From Ancylomarina longa (GTDB lineage: Bacteria > Bacteroidota > Bacteroidia > Bacteroidales > Marinifilaceae), in the NCBI RefSeq assembly GCF_003996985.1, contig NZ_RJJX01000008.1, forward strand, positions 1 to 64,000: a DNA stretch of 64,000 nt. Direction: 5' to 3'. Under the pieces are notes generated by a model, which saw only the letters and a program-made list of their open reading frames with translations, searched no databases and was not told the origin of the DNA. Within the stretch, counting starts at the first letter, position 1; each line of letters begins with the position of its first letter. The position numbers and the translations under genes were made by a program. Positions 9,130 through 17,919 of the stretch are shown here, in pieces.

Positions 9130-9660
9130 TTAGAATTTAAGCTTTGCAAAAAGATCCCAAAGTACAATACCGCAGCTCACTGAGATATTAAAGGAATGTT
9201 TGGTTCCATATTGTGGAATCTCAATACATCCGTCAGATAAATCAACAATTTTTTGCTGAACGCCTTTTATTTCGTTGCCGAAAATTAATGCATACTTTTT
9301 GGTGGGATCAGCATTAAAAGCTTCCAAAGAAATACTATTTTCAGCTTGCTCAACAGAATAGATTTCAAAGTCTTTCTCCCTTAATTTAGTAAGGGCATCT
9401 TCAGTATCTTTAAAATATTCCCATTGGACTGAATCTTCGGCACCAAGAGCTGTTTTATGCAAATCGCGGTGAGGTGGGGTAGCAGTAATTCCACATAAAT
9501 AGACAGAATCAATCAAAAGTGCATCTGAGGTACGAAATACCGATCCAATATTATTCATGCTTCTAACATTGTCTAATACAATGATAATTGGATTTTTCTC
9601 GGATTGTTTGAATTCCTCAACACTCTTGCGATTTAATTCGCTGTTTTTAAGTTTTCTCAT
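9130..9660 (-). CDS. SpoU/TrmH-family RNA 2'-O-methyltransferase
   Basis: The 176-residue protein has the three SPOUT motifs that form the trefoil-knot cofactor site: motif 1 LDNVRSMNNIGSVFRTSDA with the catalytic Arg, motif 2 ALIFGNEIKGV and motif 3 IPQYGTKHSFNISVSCGIVLWD. It transfers a methyl group from S-adenosylmethionine to a ribose 2'-OH. The short length without an N-terminal L30e-type domain resembles the TrmH/TrmL group, so a tRNA substrate is more likely than 23S rRNA, but the target base is not decidable here. It converges on the STAS-HATPase gene. Confidence 0.92.
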   Translation of the reverse strand: MRKLKNSELNRKSVEEFKQSEKNPIIIVLDNVRSMNNIGSVFRTSDALLIDSVYLCGITATPPHRDLHKTALGAEDSVQWEYFKDTEDALTKLREKDFEIYSVEQAENSISLEAFNADPTKKYALIFGNEIKGVQQKIVDLSDGCIEIPQYGTKHSFNISVSCGIVLWDLFAKLKF

Positions 9661-9819
9661 TTGGTTATACTGCTGCGTAGTTAATTGTTATTGCAATAAA
9701 AGGATTAGACTGTTGTCCAATTTAAAAGCTAGTCAACGAATAATTGTCAGTCATTCTATGATCTTTACAATCAACTTAGTTTGCCTTATTAAGCTATATA
9801 ATCCTTTAAAATAGGATAC

Positions 9820-9855
9820 AAAAATAAAAAAAGGAACCCGATTAGGATTCCTTTT
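9820..9855 (-). terminator. Terminator of arcA
   Basis: Read on the minus strand, an AAAAGGAATCC / GGGTTCCTTTT hairpin is followed by a long T tract. It lies 22 bases beyond the arginine deiminase stop codon. Confidence 0.85.
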
Positions 9856-9876
9856 GTAAATTATTTCTATAAATCT

Positions 9877-11166
9877 TTACCAATTAACAGGTTTACGACG
9901 GACTGGCATAGTCATACAACGAGCTCCACCACCGCCTCGTGGTAGTTCTGAACCTTCAATTGTAATTACATATTTTTCGTAATCAGAAAGCTCAATTTTA
10001 TGACGAATAATATCCTTAGCACGAAGGATTTCAAAGCCATTTTTATTCATTGCCTCCATAGTGTGGATGTTTCTTCCGTAACCAAGCACTTTACCCGGTC
10101 CAATAGCAAAAAAGTTAGCTCCACTATGCCATTGTTCTCTTTCCTGATTCCAAGGATCTCCATTGCCACCACAATAAATAGGCTTTAAATCCATACCTAA
10201 TTTTTTTAAAGCTTCCAAGAGATTATTTTCGTGAACAATGTTTAATACCTTTCCATTTTCGATAGTGATATGTACAGTTTGGTATTTGTTCGGACGAAGA
10301 ATTAATGGCTCATAGACCATGCATTTATCAACATCCAATAATGTAAATACCATATCTAAATGGATAAAAGATTCCGGATGACTCGGTAATTCCTGAACTA
10401 AAATATGGCGTTGGCGTTTTTCCTTTTGTGTAAGTAGTTGAGCTAATATAAAATCAATTCCTTGCGTTGAAGTTCTGGTGCCATTACCAATAATCAAAAT
10501 ATCATCACGGGCAATCAAAACATCCCCGCCTTCAATCGTACATGCTGAATCTAAGGCAGGATTGTCAATTGGATTCACTGTTTTTGTCTTAAATCCGGGA
10601 ATATAATCGAAAATGGATTGCATAATCAGGGATTCCCGATCACGAACCGAATTGGCCATCTTTCCAATCAATACTTCATCAACAACCGACATAGATGCAT
10701 CGCGTGTGAAGAAGAAATTATGAAGCGGACGCATGGCATAACGTTCTTTGCTTAAAAATTTGGTCAAATTATCTGCCTTTAAAGGTACTCCTTCGATTAG
10801 TAAGGATGCCAATACCGCAGGCTCCTGATCCAAAAGATAATCTTTAATGCAGTAGGTGTTTCCTTTCACACCAACTTGTGGCTCCATAAGACAAACCTTA
10901 TCTACTATAGCCTCTTTTGCCTTTTCGTTCCCTAGTACCGTAGTAAGGAGATCCTTTACCTGATAGGTTTGGGCAACAGTAGACAGAACGCTGCTCAATT
11001 GCTTATATTCTTCTCTTGCTACTGCCAGATTTAATATATCGCTATAAAGTGCTCTTTCGGCATTTTCAGGTGTCATATTCTCGACTTCCGAGCCCGGAGT
11101 ATGAAGGATAACTCCTTCTAATTCACCAATCTCCGATCTAACATTTAACTCTACATAATTCTCCAT
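9877..11166 (-). CDS. arcA: Arginine deiminase
   Basis: Arginine deiminase converts arginine to citrulline and ammonia (EC 3.5.3.6). The 429 residues are near family length. Visible motifs include GELEGVILHTPGSE at the N-terminus, the FFTRDAS segment, the EGGD active-site acid, HLDMVFT with the catalytic His, and the nucleophile Cys417 in GGGARCMTMPV. No ornithine carbamoyltransferase, carbamate kinase or arginine/ornithine antiporter gene is adjacent, so if the full ATP-yielding pathway exists it is encoded elsewhere. It has its own terminator and a 240-base upstream gap in which I saw no convincing promoter or operator. Confidence 0.93.
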   Translation of the reverse strand: MENYVELNVRSEIGELEGVILHTPGSEVENMTPENAERALYSDILNLAVAREEYKQLSSVLSTVAQTYQVKDLLTTVLGNEKAKEAIVDKVCLMEPQVGVKGNTYCIKDYLLDQEPAVLASLLIEGVPLKADNLTKFLSKERYAMRPLHNFFFTRDASMSVVDEVLIGKMANSVRDRESLIMQSIFDYIPGFKTKTVNPIDNPALDSACTIEGGDVLIARDDILIIGNGTRTSTQGIDFILAQLLTQKEKRQRHILVQELPSHPESFIHLDMVFTLLDVDKCMVYEPLILRPNKYQTVHITIENGKVLNIVHENNLLEALKKLGMDLKPIYCGGNGDPWNQEREQWHSGANFFAIGPGKVLGYGRNIHTMEAMNKNGFEILRAKDIIRHKIELSDYEKYVITIEGSELPRGGGGARCMTMPVRRKPVNW

Positions 11167-11406
11167 GCCTGATCTATTAAGTCTTGTTTATTTCTATTTG
11201 TTTGTTGTGTAAAATATCATTTTGATGTGCAAAAGAAATAAAAATAAAGGGTATTGAAAAGGATTGCGTTAAGTAAATTTTGTGTTTTCTACAACAGCAT
11301 CGAATAGGTTTAATTATTGGTTGATACACATATTGCTTCTATTGAATTAAATAGGGGTGATATGTAAAATATAACTCATTTATATCTCATGGTATAACTC
11401 CACTTC

Positions 11407-13095
11407 CTAATATCCGGCTGCTTGACCATCTTTTCTCGATTCGGAAGCGCCAAAATAAACACCTCTTGCTTCATCGTAGAGGATAGCTTGATAACCACCG
11501 TATCCTCCGGCATCGAATTTAATCCGGTGTCCTTTCTTGATTAGTTCGCGAATACTCTGGTAGGGGATTCCCGATTCTACACTGATCCAGCCGCCATCGG
11601 TCATTTTGCCACCGGTAGGTTGAGAATCACCGCTGTGCCTGATTCGGGGAGCATCTCCGGCTTCCTGCAAGTTCATACCAAAATCAATTAAATTTACTAC
11701 AATCTGAGCATGTCCCTGTGGTTGCATGGCTCCTCCCATTAGTCCAAAGCTGATATATGGTTTACCATCCTTGGTAATAAATGCCGGAATGATGGTGTGA
11801 AAAGGTCGCTTTCCGGGTTCAAATACATTCGCATGTCCTTTTTCCAGACTGAATAATTCACCTCTGTCCTGTAATACAAAACCCAAACTATCGGGAGTCA
11901 TTCCCGAGCCCATGCCACGATAATTGCTTTGTATGAGCGATACCATATTCCCCTCCTTATCAGCAACAGTAAGATAAATAGTATTGCCCTGTTCCAGTTC
12001 TCCTGAGGGATAGGATAGGGCAGCTTTTTCGGGATCGATGAGCTGTTTGCGTTCTTTTGCATAGCTCTTTGATATCAATTGATCTAAAGGAATATCGGCG
12101 AATTCAGGATCACAATAGAATTTTGCACGATCTTCAAAAGCTAGTTTTTTAGCTTCGATAAAAGTGTGAAGGTAGTCCGTACTGCCAAATCCCATACTTG
12201 TAATATCATATTGTTCTAAAATATTTAAGATTTCCAGAGCAGCAGTACCCTGTCCATTGGGTGGTAGTTCCCATATATCATAACCACGATAGTTAATGGA
12301 GATAGGCTTAACCCATTCGGAATGATGTGATGCTAAATCCTCATAGGTAAGAAAACCACCTTGTTCTTTCATATAACGGGCAATGGTTCTTGCAATTTCA
12401 CCTTCGTAAAAAGCATCTCGTCCACCTGTTGCTATTTTTTCATAAGTATTGGCTAAATAAGGATTTTTAAATACATCTCCTTTCTGTGGCATTTTTCCAT
12501 TATGAATGTAGGTTTTGGCAAATCCTTTATATTTTTTCAAGCGTTTGGCGTTGGCAGTCATATAATAGGATATTAATTCACTTACAGGAAAGCCATTTCG
12601 GGCATAGTCGATGGCTGGTTGCAGAATTTGTTTCATATCTATACTCCCAAATCTGTTGTGTAGACTGAACCAACCATCCACACAACCAGGAACCGATACC
12701 GGAAGCGGACCATAGGAAGGGATTTTTTTGTAGCCATGGTCTATAAAGTATTCTAGACTCAAACTTTTAGGTGATCTTCCACTGCCATTTAAGCCGTATA
12801 ATTTTTTTGTCTTCGCATCCCAGATAATCACAAAAATATCGCCACCGATTCCACTGCCGGTGGGTTCCATTAAACCTAGTGTTGCATCTGCAGCAATGGC
12901 AGCATCTACTGCATTACCTCCTTTTTTTAAAATATCAAGGGCAACTTGTGTAGCTAATGGTTGACTGGTACAGGCCATGCCATGTTGAGAAATCACTTCG
13001 GATCGACTGGCAAAGGGAAGTCCGGTAATGCGATCTTGTGCAATGCTGTGCATCGTGCAAAAGAAAAGGAAGAATAAGGGTAGGTTTTTTTTCAT
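11407..13095 (-). CDS. ggt: Gamma-glutamyltransferase, exported
   Basis: This 562-residue protein matches gamma-glutamyltranspeptidase (EC 2.3.2.2), which hydrolyses or transfers the glutamyl group of glutathione. A signal peptide (about residues 1-19, ending SIAQ) directs it to the periplasm. The large-subunit region shows GGNAVDAAIAA and GSGIGGDIF. The autoprocessing threonine lies in the GNTIYLTVAD block at about residue 385, which starts the small subunit. The substrate-loop GSGMTPDSLGFVLQDRG and the MGGAMQPQGH motif follow. The family usually has a Thr-Thr pair here; this protein has Asn-Thr. No glutathione genes are nearby. Confidence 0.94.
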   Translation of the reverse strand: MKKNLPLFFLFFCTMHSIAQDRITGLPFASRSEVISQHGMACTSQPLATQVALDILKKGGNAVDAAIAADATLGLMEPTGSGIGGDIFVIIWDAKTKKLYGLNGSGRSPKSLSLEYFIDHGYKKIPSYGPLPVSVPGCVDGWFSLHNRFGSIDMKQILQPAIDYARNGFPVSELISYYMTANAKRLKKYKGFAKTYIHNGKMPQKGDVFKNPYLANTYEKIATGGRDAFYEGEIARTIARYMKEQGGFLTYEDLASHHSEWVKPISINYRGYDIWELPPNGQGTAALEILNILEQYDITSMGFGSTDYLHTFIEAKKLAFEDRAKFYCDPEFADIPLDQLISKSYAKERKQLIDPEKAALSYPSGELEQGNTIYLTVADKEGNMVSLIQSNYRGMGSGMTPDSLGFVLQDRGELFSLEKGHANVFEPGKRPFHTIIPAFITKDGKPYISFGLMGGAMQPQGHAQIVVNLIDFGMNLQEAGDAPRIRHSGDSQPTGGKMTDGGWISVESGIPYQSIRELIKKGHRIKFDAGGYGGYQAILYDEARGVYFGASESRKDGQAAGY

Positions 13096-13215
13096 GGTTT
13101 AAATTTTGGTTGAATGTGTTGCAAATACTTATTGATAAGTATTGTGTGTTTGGAGAAGCAAGGATAAGTCATAAGACCAAATATTTGTTTTTCGGTATTA
13201 AAGATAGGAAAAGAT

Positions 13216-13223
13216 TATCTTTG
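13216..13223 (+). promoter_or_regulatory. Candidate -7 element for the DUF4294 gene
   Basis: TATCTTTG is a perfect TAnnTTTG element 21 bases before the ATG at 13244. A TTTG lies 28 bases further upstream, longer than the usual spacer. Confidence 0.35.
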
Positions 13224-13243
13224 AAGGGTAAAAGGTAAAGTTG

Positions 13244-13873
13244 ATGAAATACGGTGTGAAAATCTTGGTTTGGTTCGTGTTAATACATCTGTTTACGAAT
13301 GTTTTAGCAGAAGTTAAACCGGAGATTATTAAGTCTAATCTTATTCAGGATACAATTGTTTATCCGGACTCGATGCTTCATGTGAAGCTTGATGAAGTGA
13401 AAATTAAACGCTATAAAAGAAGAAAAAGAAAGTACTACCGAAATACGCGAAAGTATTGGCGTACGGTTCGCAATATTAGGCTTGTTTACCCTTATGCCGA
13501 AGCTGCTAATACCACCATTATAGACTTGAACAAGCAATTGGAGAAGCTGCATTCTAAACGCGATAGACGAAAACTTATTCGTAAAGAATACAATGGCTTG
13601 ATGAAGGAATACAAGAAACCTTTGATGAAACTAAAAATTTCGCAGGGACGTTTGCTGATGAAATTAATCGATCGGGAAACCGGAAATAGCAGTTATTATC
13701 ATCTGAAAGAATTGAAGGGATCTTTTATCGCATTTTTTTGGCAGTCGGTGGCCGTGATGTTTGGTTCCTCCTTAAAGGAAGAATACGATCCTCTAGGCAA
13801 GGACTGGATGGTGGAAGAGATTCTGGATAGAATGAAACGAGGAGAATTGCGTCCTCCTAAAATCGATAGATAA
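13244..13873 (+). CDS. DUF4294 family protein, exported
   Basis: The 209-residue protein carries the Bacteroidota-specific DUF4294 pattern: a basic stretch (KRYKRRKRKYYR), the VRNIRLVYPYAEAA block, a helical region, then SQGRLLMKLIDRETGNSSYYHLKELKG and FFWQSVAVMFG…YDPLGKDWMVEEIL. A hydrophobic N-terminus (residues 5-23) is a likely signal peptide, so it probably acts in the periplasm. The function of the family is unknown to me. The ATG at 13244 is preferred to the TTG at 13241. A phased repeat array begins ten bases after the stop and no terminator is visible. Confidence 0.85.
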   Translation: MKYGVKILVWFVLIHLFTNVLAEVKPEIIKSNLIQDTIVYPDSMLHVKLDEVKIKRYKRRKRKYYRNTRKYWRTVRNIRLVYPYAEAANTTIIDLNKQLEKLHSKRDRRKLIRKEYNGLMKEYKKPLMKLKISQGRLLMKLIDRETGNSSYYHLKELKGSFIAFFWQSVAVMFGSSLKEEYDPLGKDWMVEEILDRMKRGELRPPKIDR

Positions 13874-13883
13874 AAATTGCCCA

Positions 13884-14067
13884 AAAGCTGTGGCGGAGAG
13901 AAGAAAATGATGGAAAATATCTTAGGAGTTGGGGAAATTCTTAAAAAGCGCGGGAAAATTGCTCCGGAGCGACAGAAAGTCCGACAAAAGTGCGGGGAAA
14001 AGCTAAAAAGCTGGGGGAATTGTAAAAAAGTGCCAGAAAGTCAGATAAAATTGGATTCCGAATCTGG
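13884..14067 (+). repeat. Degenerate 20-21 bp tandem array with helically phased A-tracts (array 1)
   Basis: About nine imperfect units begin at 13884, 13905, 13925, 13945, 13966, 13987, 14007, 14027 and 14048, so the spacing is always 20 or 21. The best units start AAAGCG, AAAGTG or AAAGCT and continue GGGAAAATT or GGGGAAA. Each unit holds two A-tracts about ten bases apart, giving roughly 17 tracts with a mean spacing near 10.2. The alternating 20/21 step excludes a coding repeat. A 65-codon open frame across it is an artefact of the composition. This fills most of the 424-base gap before the lipoprotein gene. Confidence 0.75.
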
Positions 14068-14297
14068 AAACTAAGGAATTCAAACTTCTTATCTAAAAAG
14101 GGGTGATATGCTTTATAAAACAAGTTTCTCGTCGTGGAATTGTCTTCCGTAATTTGCTTCATTCAGCTTTTTTATAAGCTTTTTGTATAACAAATACTAT
14201 AGTTTTTCTAATAATTAAGAATTATTTTAGAGAGATATTTTGAATATGGATACAACCCTTTTACATCTTATGCATCATAGAGGAAAAACCCAACGCT

Positions 14298-14744
14298 ATG
14301 AAAATTAAATTCTACAAATCGTACAACAAGCTATTGTCGATTTTCTTATCCTTAATTGGAATGGGAGCAAGCCTTAGTCTTACTTCCTGCGATCTATCTA
14401 ATAATACGAGAGTGGAATATGGAACACCGCATGCTACCTTTAAAGTGCATGGTGTGGTAAGTTCCGAAACCAATGTGAAAATTCCCAATATCAGGGTTGT
14501 AATGCGAGAGGATACTACCTTTACCGATGCAAACGGTGCTTACGAGGTCGAAATCAGCGATTTTCCTGGAAATCAGAATTTCGCTATGGGATTTAAGGAT
14601 GTGGATGGTAGCGAAAATGGAGCCTATCAGCCGAAGGATACTACTGCCAGTTTCGTAAATCCACAATATATTGATGGAGATTCCTGGTACGAAGGGGAAA
14701 CATCAACAGAGGTAAATGTGAATCTGAAAGCCGAGCAAAAATGA
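14298..14744 (+). CDS. Putative lipoprotein of the rSAM/lipoprotein system
   Basis: A 148-residue lipoprotein with lipobox LSLTSCDL (Cys31) followed by a small beta-sandwich-like domain: YGTPHATFKVHGVV, then IPNIRVVMRED and FTDANGAYEVEISDFP, reminiscent of carboxypeptidase-regulatory/Ig-like folds. Its size, its YGTPHATFKVHGVV start and its position match the family of lipoproteins paired with a dedicated radical SAM enzyme in Bacteroidetes (TIGR04134, as I recall). The stop codon overlaps the rSAM start by four bases (ATGA), so translation is coupled. Whether the enzyme modifies this protein is not known. No cysteine remains after the lipobox, which excludes Cys-based thioether cross-links within the mature part. 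Confidence 0.85.
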   Translation: MKIKFYKSYNKLLSIFLSLIGMGASLSLTSCDLSNNTRVEYGTPHATFKVHGVVSSETNVKIPNIRVVMREDTTFTDANGAYEVEISDFPGNQNFAMGFKDVDGSENGAYQPKDTTASFVNPQYIDGDSWYEGETSTEVNVNLKAEQK

Positions 14745-15838
14745 TTGCAGATATACCGCTACGCAAAAAAATTGCACTGGAGTTGTTTCGAAAGTATCGC
14801 CATAATGCTGCAAAAATTCATCAACTTAATTATTTGTTTTGGGAGTGTACCCTGCGTTGTAACCTAAATTGTTTACACTGTGGCAGCGATTGTAAAAAGG
14901 AGGCTGTGGTAAAAGATATGCCGGTAGATGATTTTATTGCCGCAGTGGACGATGTATCGGATATCGTGGATCCTCACCAAACCATGATTGTATTTACAGG
15001 TGGTGAGCCGCTCGTACGTCAGGATCTGGAAATTTGCGGGCAAAAGTTATACGATAGAGGTTTTCCCTGGGGAATGGTTTCTAATGGAATGGGACTAAAT
15101 GAACAAAGATTGCAGTCGCTGCTTCAAGCCGGATTGCGTGCCGTAACCATTAGTCTGGATGGAATGGAAGCTGCGCATAATTGGTTGCGGGGAAATAAGA
15201 ATAGCTTTAAAAATGCTGTTCGTGCCATTGAGCTCTTGGCAAAAATTCCCGATTTAAAATTTGATGTAGTTACCTGTGCCAATCAAAAAAATTTAAAAGA
15301 ATTAGGGACGTTGAAGTCTTTCCTTATGGAGAAAGGGGTGAGCGAATGGCGCATATTTACTGTATTCCCAATCGGTAGAGCAAAACGATACGATGATTTG
15401 CAACTTACTTCTATCCAATTTAAAAGTCTGTTTGATTTTATCAAGGCGGAGCGAAAATCCGGAGGAATTCAATTGAATTACGGGTGCGAAGGATTTCTGG
15501 GAAATTATGAGGGGGAGGTAAGAGATGATTTATTTTTCTGTCGTGCAGGAATCAATGTTGCTTCCGTTTTAGTTGATGGATCAATTTCTGCCTGTCCCAA
15601 TTTACGTGCGAATTTCACACAGGGAAATATCTATCAGGATAGCCTTAAAGATTGTTGGCAGAACCGATACGATAAATTCAGAGACAGGAGTTGGACAAAG
15701 AAAGGTGTGTGTGCGAGTTGTGATTATTTCAGGTACTGCGAAGGCAATGGCTTACACTTACGTGATGAGAAGAATGAGGATTTGCTCTTCTGTCATTTTA
15801 AACGAATTCAGGAAGGTGAGAATTCTATCAATACATGA
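14741..15838 (+). CDS. Radical SAM/SPASM enzyme of the rSAM/lipoprotein system
   Basis: This 365-residue enzyme has the radical SAM cluster motif C40-N-L-N-C44-L-H-C47 (with an extra Cys36 before and Cys51 after), FTGGEPL for SAM amino-group binding and LRAVTISLDGME in the barrel. The C-terminal third is a SPASM-type domain with CRAG…ACPN…CASCDYFRYCEGN and a final Cys in LLFCHF, which would hold auxiliary Fe-S clusters. Such domains mark enzymes that modify peptides or proteins, and the overlapping lipoprotein is the natural candidate substrate (TIGR04133/TIGR04134 pairing). A convergent membrane-protein gene abuts the stop codon with no spacer. Confidence 0.9.
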   Translation: MIADIPLRKKIALELFRKYRHNAAKIHQLNYLFWECTLRCNLNCLHCGSDCKKEAVVKDMPVDDFIAAVDDVSDIVDPHQTMIVFTGGEPLVRQDLEICGQKLYDRGFPWGMVSNGMGLNEQRLQSLLQAGLRAVTISLDGMEAAHNWLRGNKNSFKNAVRAIELLAKIPDLKFDVVTCANQKNLKELGTLKSFLMEKGVSEWRIFTVFPIGRAKRYDDLQLTSIQFKSLFDFIKAERKSGGIQLNYGCEGFLGNYEGEVRDDLFFCRAGINVASVLVDGSISACPNLRANFTQGNIYQDSLKDCWQNRYDKFRDRSWTKKGVCASCDYFRYCEGNGLHLRDEKNEDLLFCHFKRIQEGENSINT

Positions 15839-16393
15839 TTATTCCTTTATATAAGCTTCAATCCTTTCATCAAACAATTCTGATTTATTCAGATAATCTG
15901 TACATTTTTTTGGATCAGATTGATCGATAAACTCTTTCACCTTTTCAAAAGCCTCCTCTCTCTTCTCGGAGATATTCATGCGGTATTCACTGAATAGCTG
16001 CTCTGCTTGACTTTCCCAACCATAACGTTTTATTAGTATCGTATGAATAAGGAAGGAGAGAATCCAACTCAATAATAAAAGGATGGGATTGGAAACGGAA
16101 TTCATGAATAATAAGGGAAAGATTAGGAGAAAGACCGGAATAGATGCCGCTACACAATAAATTCCAATCATGAGGTTGTTGTAATATTCCGAGAAATGAA
16201 TCATCTTCTTTTTGCGCGAAGTGTAGAATAAAAACCAATGGGTAAATAGGTTTAATGCAAGTGCGTAGAATAGGATCGCAACCTCCGAAGCCGAATTCAA
16301 AGAAAAAAATATTGCTACAAACAAAGATAAATTTGACAATAGAAAAGAGTAGATGTGGTTTTCCGCAACATCTTTAGTATTCCGATTTTTCAT
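15839..16393 (-). CDS. Hypothetical membrane protein, four TM segments
   Basis: I do not recognise this 184-residue protein. Four hydrophobic segments are seen at about residues 16-34, 38-57, 72-95 and 101-121, arranged as two pairs around a basic loop (SRKKKMIHFSEYY). That layout resembles 2TM-domain proteins of Bacteroidota. The C-terminal 60 residues are charged and helical and probably cytoplasmic. Its stop codon lies directly next to the stop of the convergent radical SAM gene, with zero bases between them and no terminator for either. A link to the rSAM/lipoprotein pair is possible but not shown by orientation. Confidence 0.75.
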   Translation of the reverse strand: MKNRNTKDVAENHIYSFLLSNLSLFVAIFFSLNSASEVAILFYALALNLFTHWFLFYTSRKKKMIHFSEYYNNLMIGIYCVAASIPVFLLIFPLLFMNSVSNPILLLLSWILSFLIHTILIKRYGWESQAEQLFSEYRMNISEKREEAFEKVKEFIDQSDPKKCTDYLNKSELFDERIEAYIKE

Positions 16394-16487
16394 ACAATTT
16401 GAGAGAATTGGTTTTCAATGTGAGTGTAAAAGGCATTGGCTTTTAGTGGCATATCATCACTAAAAGCTAATATCAGCAATGCTTATT

Positions 16488-17141
16488 TTACAAAGCCATG
16501 ATTGTTTTAACCACATTTTCGGCTCCATCGCCTATTTGAGCTATGGTAGCGTCCAACATATAACAAGGAGTCGTAACAATTTTGTTTTCCTTATCAAAAA
16601 CAGTTTCGCCATGCCCTGTATTAACGTGCGTAGCCCCCATTTTGGTAATTGCTTCGGCAGTTGCTGCATCGTTCCCGATTGTTACTTCTACCGCACCCAG
16701 TATTTTTGCAATTAAAGCCGGAGCAATACAAAGTGCACCTATGGGCTTTCTTGCAGAATGCATTGCTTTTAACACACGTTCAACATCCTCGTTAACCTCA
16801 CAATCGGCACCTTTAAAGGCAAAAGTACAAAGGTTTTTAGCCACACCAAATCCACCAGGAAATAGGATGGCATCGTAGTCTGCTGCCCTGAATTCCTGTA
16901 AATCTTTAATATTACCTCGTGCGATGCGAGCTGCTTCCACCAAAACATTTCGTTTCTCTGCCATTTCTTCTCCTGTAAGATGGTTGATTACGTGATATTG
17001 GTCGATATTCGGTGCAAAAATCTGATATTCTCCACCATTTTTTGAAATAGCATACATGGATAAAGTGGCTTCATGAATCTCGGAACCATCATATACACCG
17101 CATCCCGATAATACAACTGCAAATTTTTTCTTTGAATTCAT
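16488..17141 (-). CDS. elbB: DJ-1/PfpI-like protein ElbB (glyoxalase III-type)
   Basis: The 217-residue protein matches ElbB, an amidotransferase-fold member of the DJ-1/PfpI superfamily named for an effect on isoprenoid synthesis and later credited with weak glyoxalase activity. Visible are VLSGCGVYDGSEIHEA at the N-terminus, the FPGGFGVAKNL loop, the nucleophile-elbow cysteine in GALCIAPALIAKIL (about residue 138) and the C-terminal TTPCYMLDA block. Length and motifs follow the family closely. It stands alone, divergent from thpR. No stress-response genes adjoin it. Confidence 0.92.
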   Translation of the reverse strand: MNSKKKFAVVLSGCGVYDGSEIHEATLSMYAISKNGGEYQIFAPNIDQYHVINHLTGEEMAEKRNVLVEAARIARGNIKDLQEFRAADYDAILFPGGFGVAKNLCTFAFKGADCEVNEDVERVLKAMHSARKPIGALCIAPALIAKILGAVEVTIGNDAATAEAITKMGATHVNTGHGETVFDKENKIVTTPCYMLDATIAQIGDGAENVVKTIMAL

Positions 17142-17265
17142 ATCGATATGGTTTAGTTTTAATTGTTAATGATATTTGATCTAATGAAAGGTAATATTCC
17201 TGATATTTTGTAGTTCCAAATTGGCATACAAATATTCAGAAAGATTTTTTCAATAAGCTTTACCT

Positions 17266-17841
17266 ATGACAAGTAAACGTTTATTCGTAGCAATAAAGAT
17301 AGCCAATACCAATCAAATTCGTGCGATTTTTCGACAAGTTCAATTAGAATTGGATTCGGAACAAATCAAATGGGTGGATTTAAATGGAATACATATTACC
17401 CTTGGTTTTATGGGATCTACAGATACGCGTAAAATTCCGATGATTAAAAACAGATTGAAGGTTATTGCTGCTAATTCAGCTCCATTTTCGATTCAACTAA
17501 AATCGATGGGTGCTTTTCCATCGCTTCAGCGTCCTCGAATTTTATGGCTGGGAGTGAACACTAGCAATACTATTTTTGATTTGCAAAAAGAGATTTTAAA
17601 ACAAATGGAATATATCGCTCCAATTAAGGCTACACATTTTTTCCCGCATCTTACCTTCGGAAGAATTAAGCATGGAGTACAAAATCCAAAGTTGGTAGAA
17701 AAAGTTCTTAAGAAATATGAATCGTGGCAGGAAAAGGAGGTCCTGATTGGGCATTTTGTTTTAATGGAGAGTGTTTTGACAAAATCGGGTCCGATTTACA
17801 AGGTGATAGAGCAATTTAAATTAGGAAATAGCATGGAATAG
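17266..17841 (+). CDS. thpR: RNA 2',3'-cyclic phosphodiesterase (2'-5' RNA ligase family)
   Basis: The 191-residue protein has the two HxTx motifs of the 2H phosphoesterase superfamily, HITLGF at about residues 43-48 and HLTFGR at about 127-132, in the usual pseudo-symmetric layout. The N-terminal RLFVAIKI and IKWVDLNGIH segments match ThpR/LigT. The family opens 2',3'-cyclic phosphate ends of RNA and can join tRNA halves with a 2'-5' bond in vitro. It is followed by an independently promoted hydrolase gene after 131 bases. Confidence 0.93.
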   Translation: MTSKRLFVAIKIANTNQIRAIFRQVQLELDSEQIKWVDLNGIHITLGFMGSTDTRKIPMIKNRLKVIAANSAPFSIQLKSMGAFPSLQRPRILWLGVNTSNTIFDLQKEILKQMEYIAPIKATHFFPHLTFGRIKHGVQNPKLVEKVLKKYESWQEKEVLIGHFVLMESVLTKSGPIYKVIEQFKLGNSME

Positions 17842-17919
17842 GTTTTGTATGTCTTGCTAAAAATGAAGCATGGATTTACCCAAATCTTTTTCTCTATTTT
17901 AATGAATCGAACTGTATTC

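Noticed and set aside
9877-11166. Peptidylarginine deiminase instead of free-arginine deiminase
   Set aside because: No signal peptide is present, and the motif set (FTRD, EGGD, HLD, GARCMTMP) and the length match ArcA.
13877-14074. A 65-codon plus-strand open frame across phased array 1
   Set aside because: It starts with TTG and has a Lys/Glu-rich translation without a domain. It lies on repeats of alternating 20/21-bp step that cannot keep frame, so it is chance.
11350-14115. The 11-mer GGGGTGATATG found upstream of both the ggt end (11354) and the lipoprotein gene (14101)
   Set aside because: The flanks do not align and the positions relative to genes differ, so two chance occurrences explain it.
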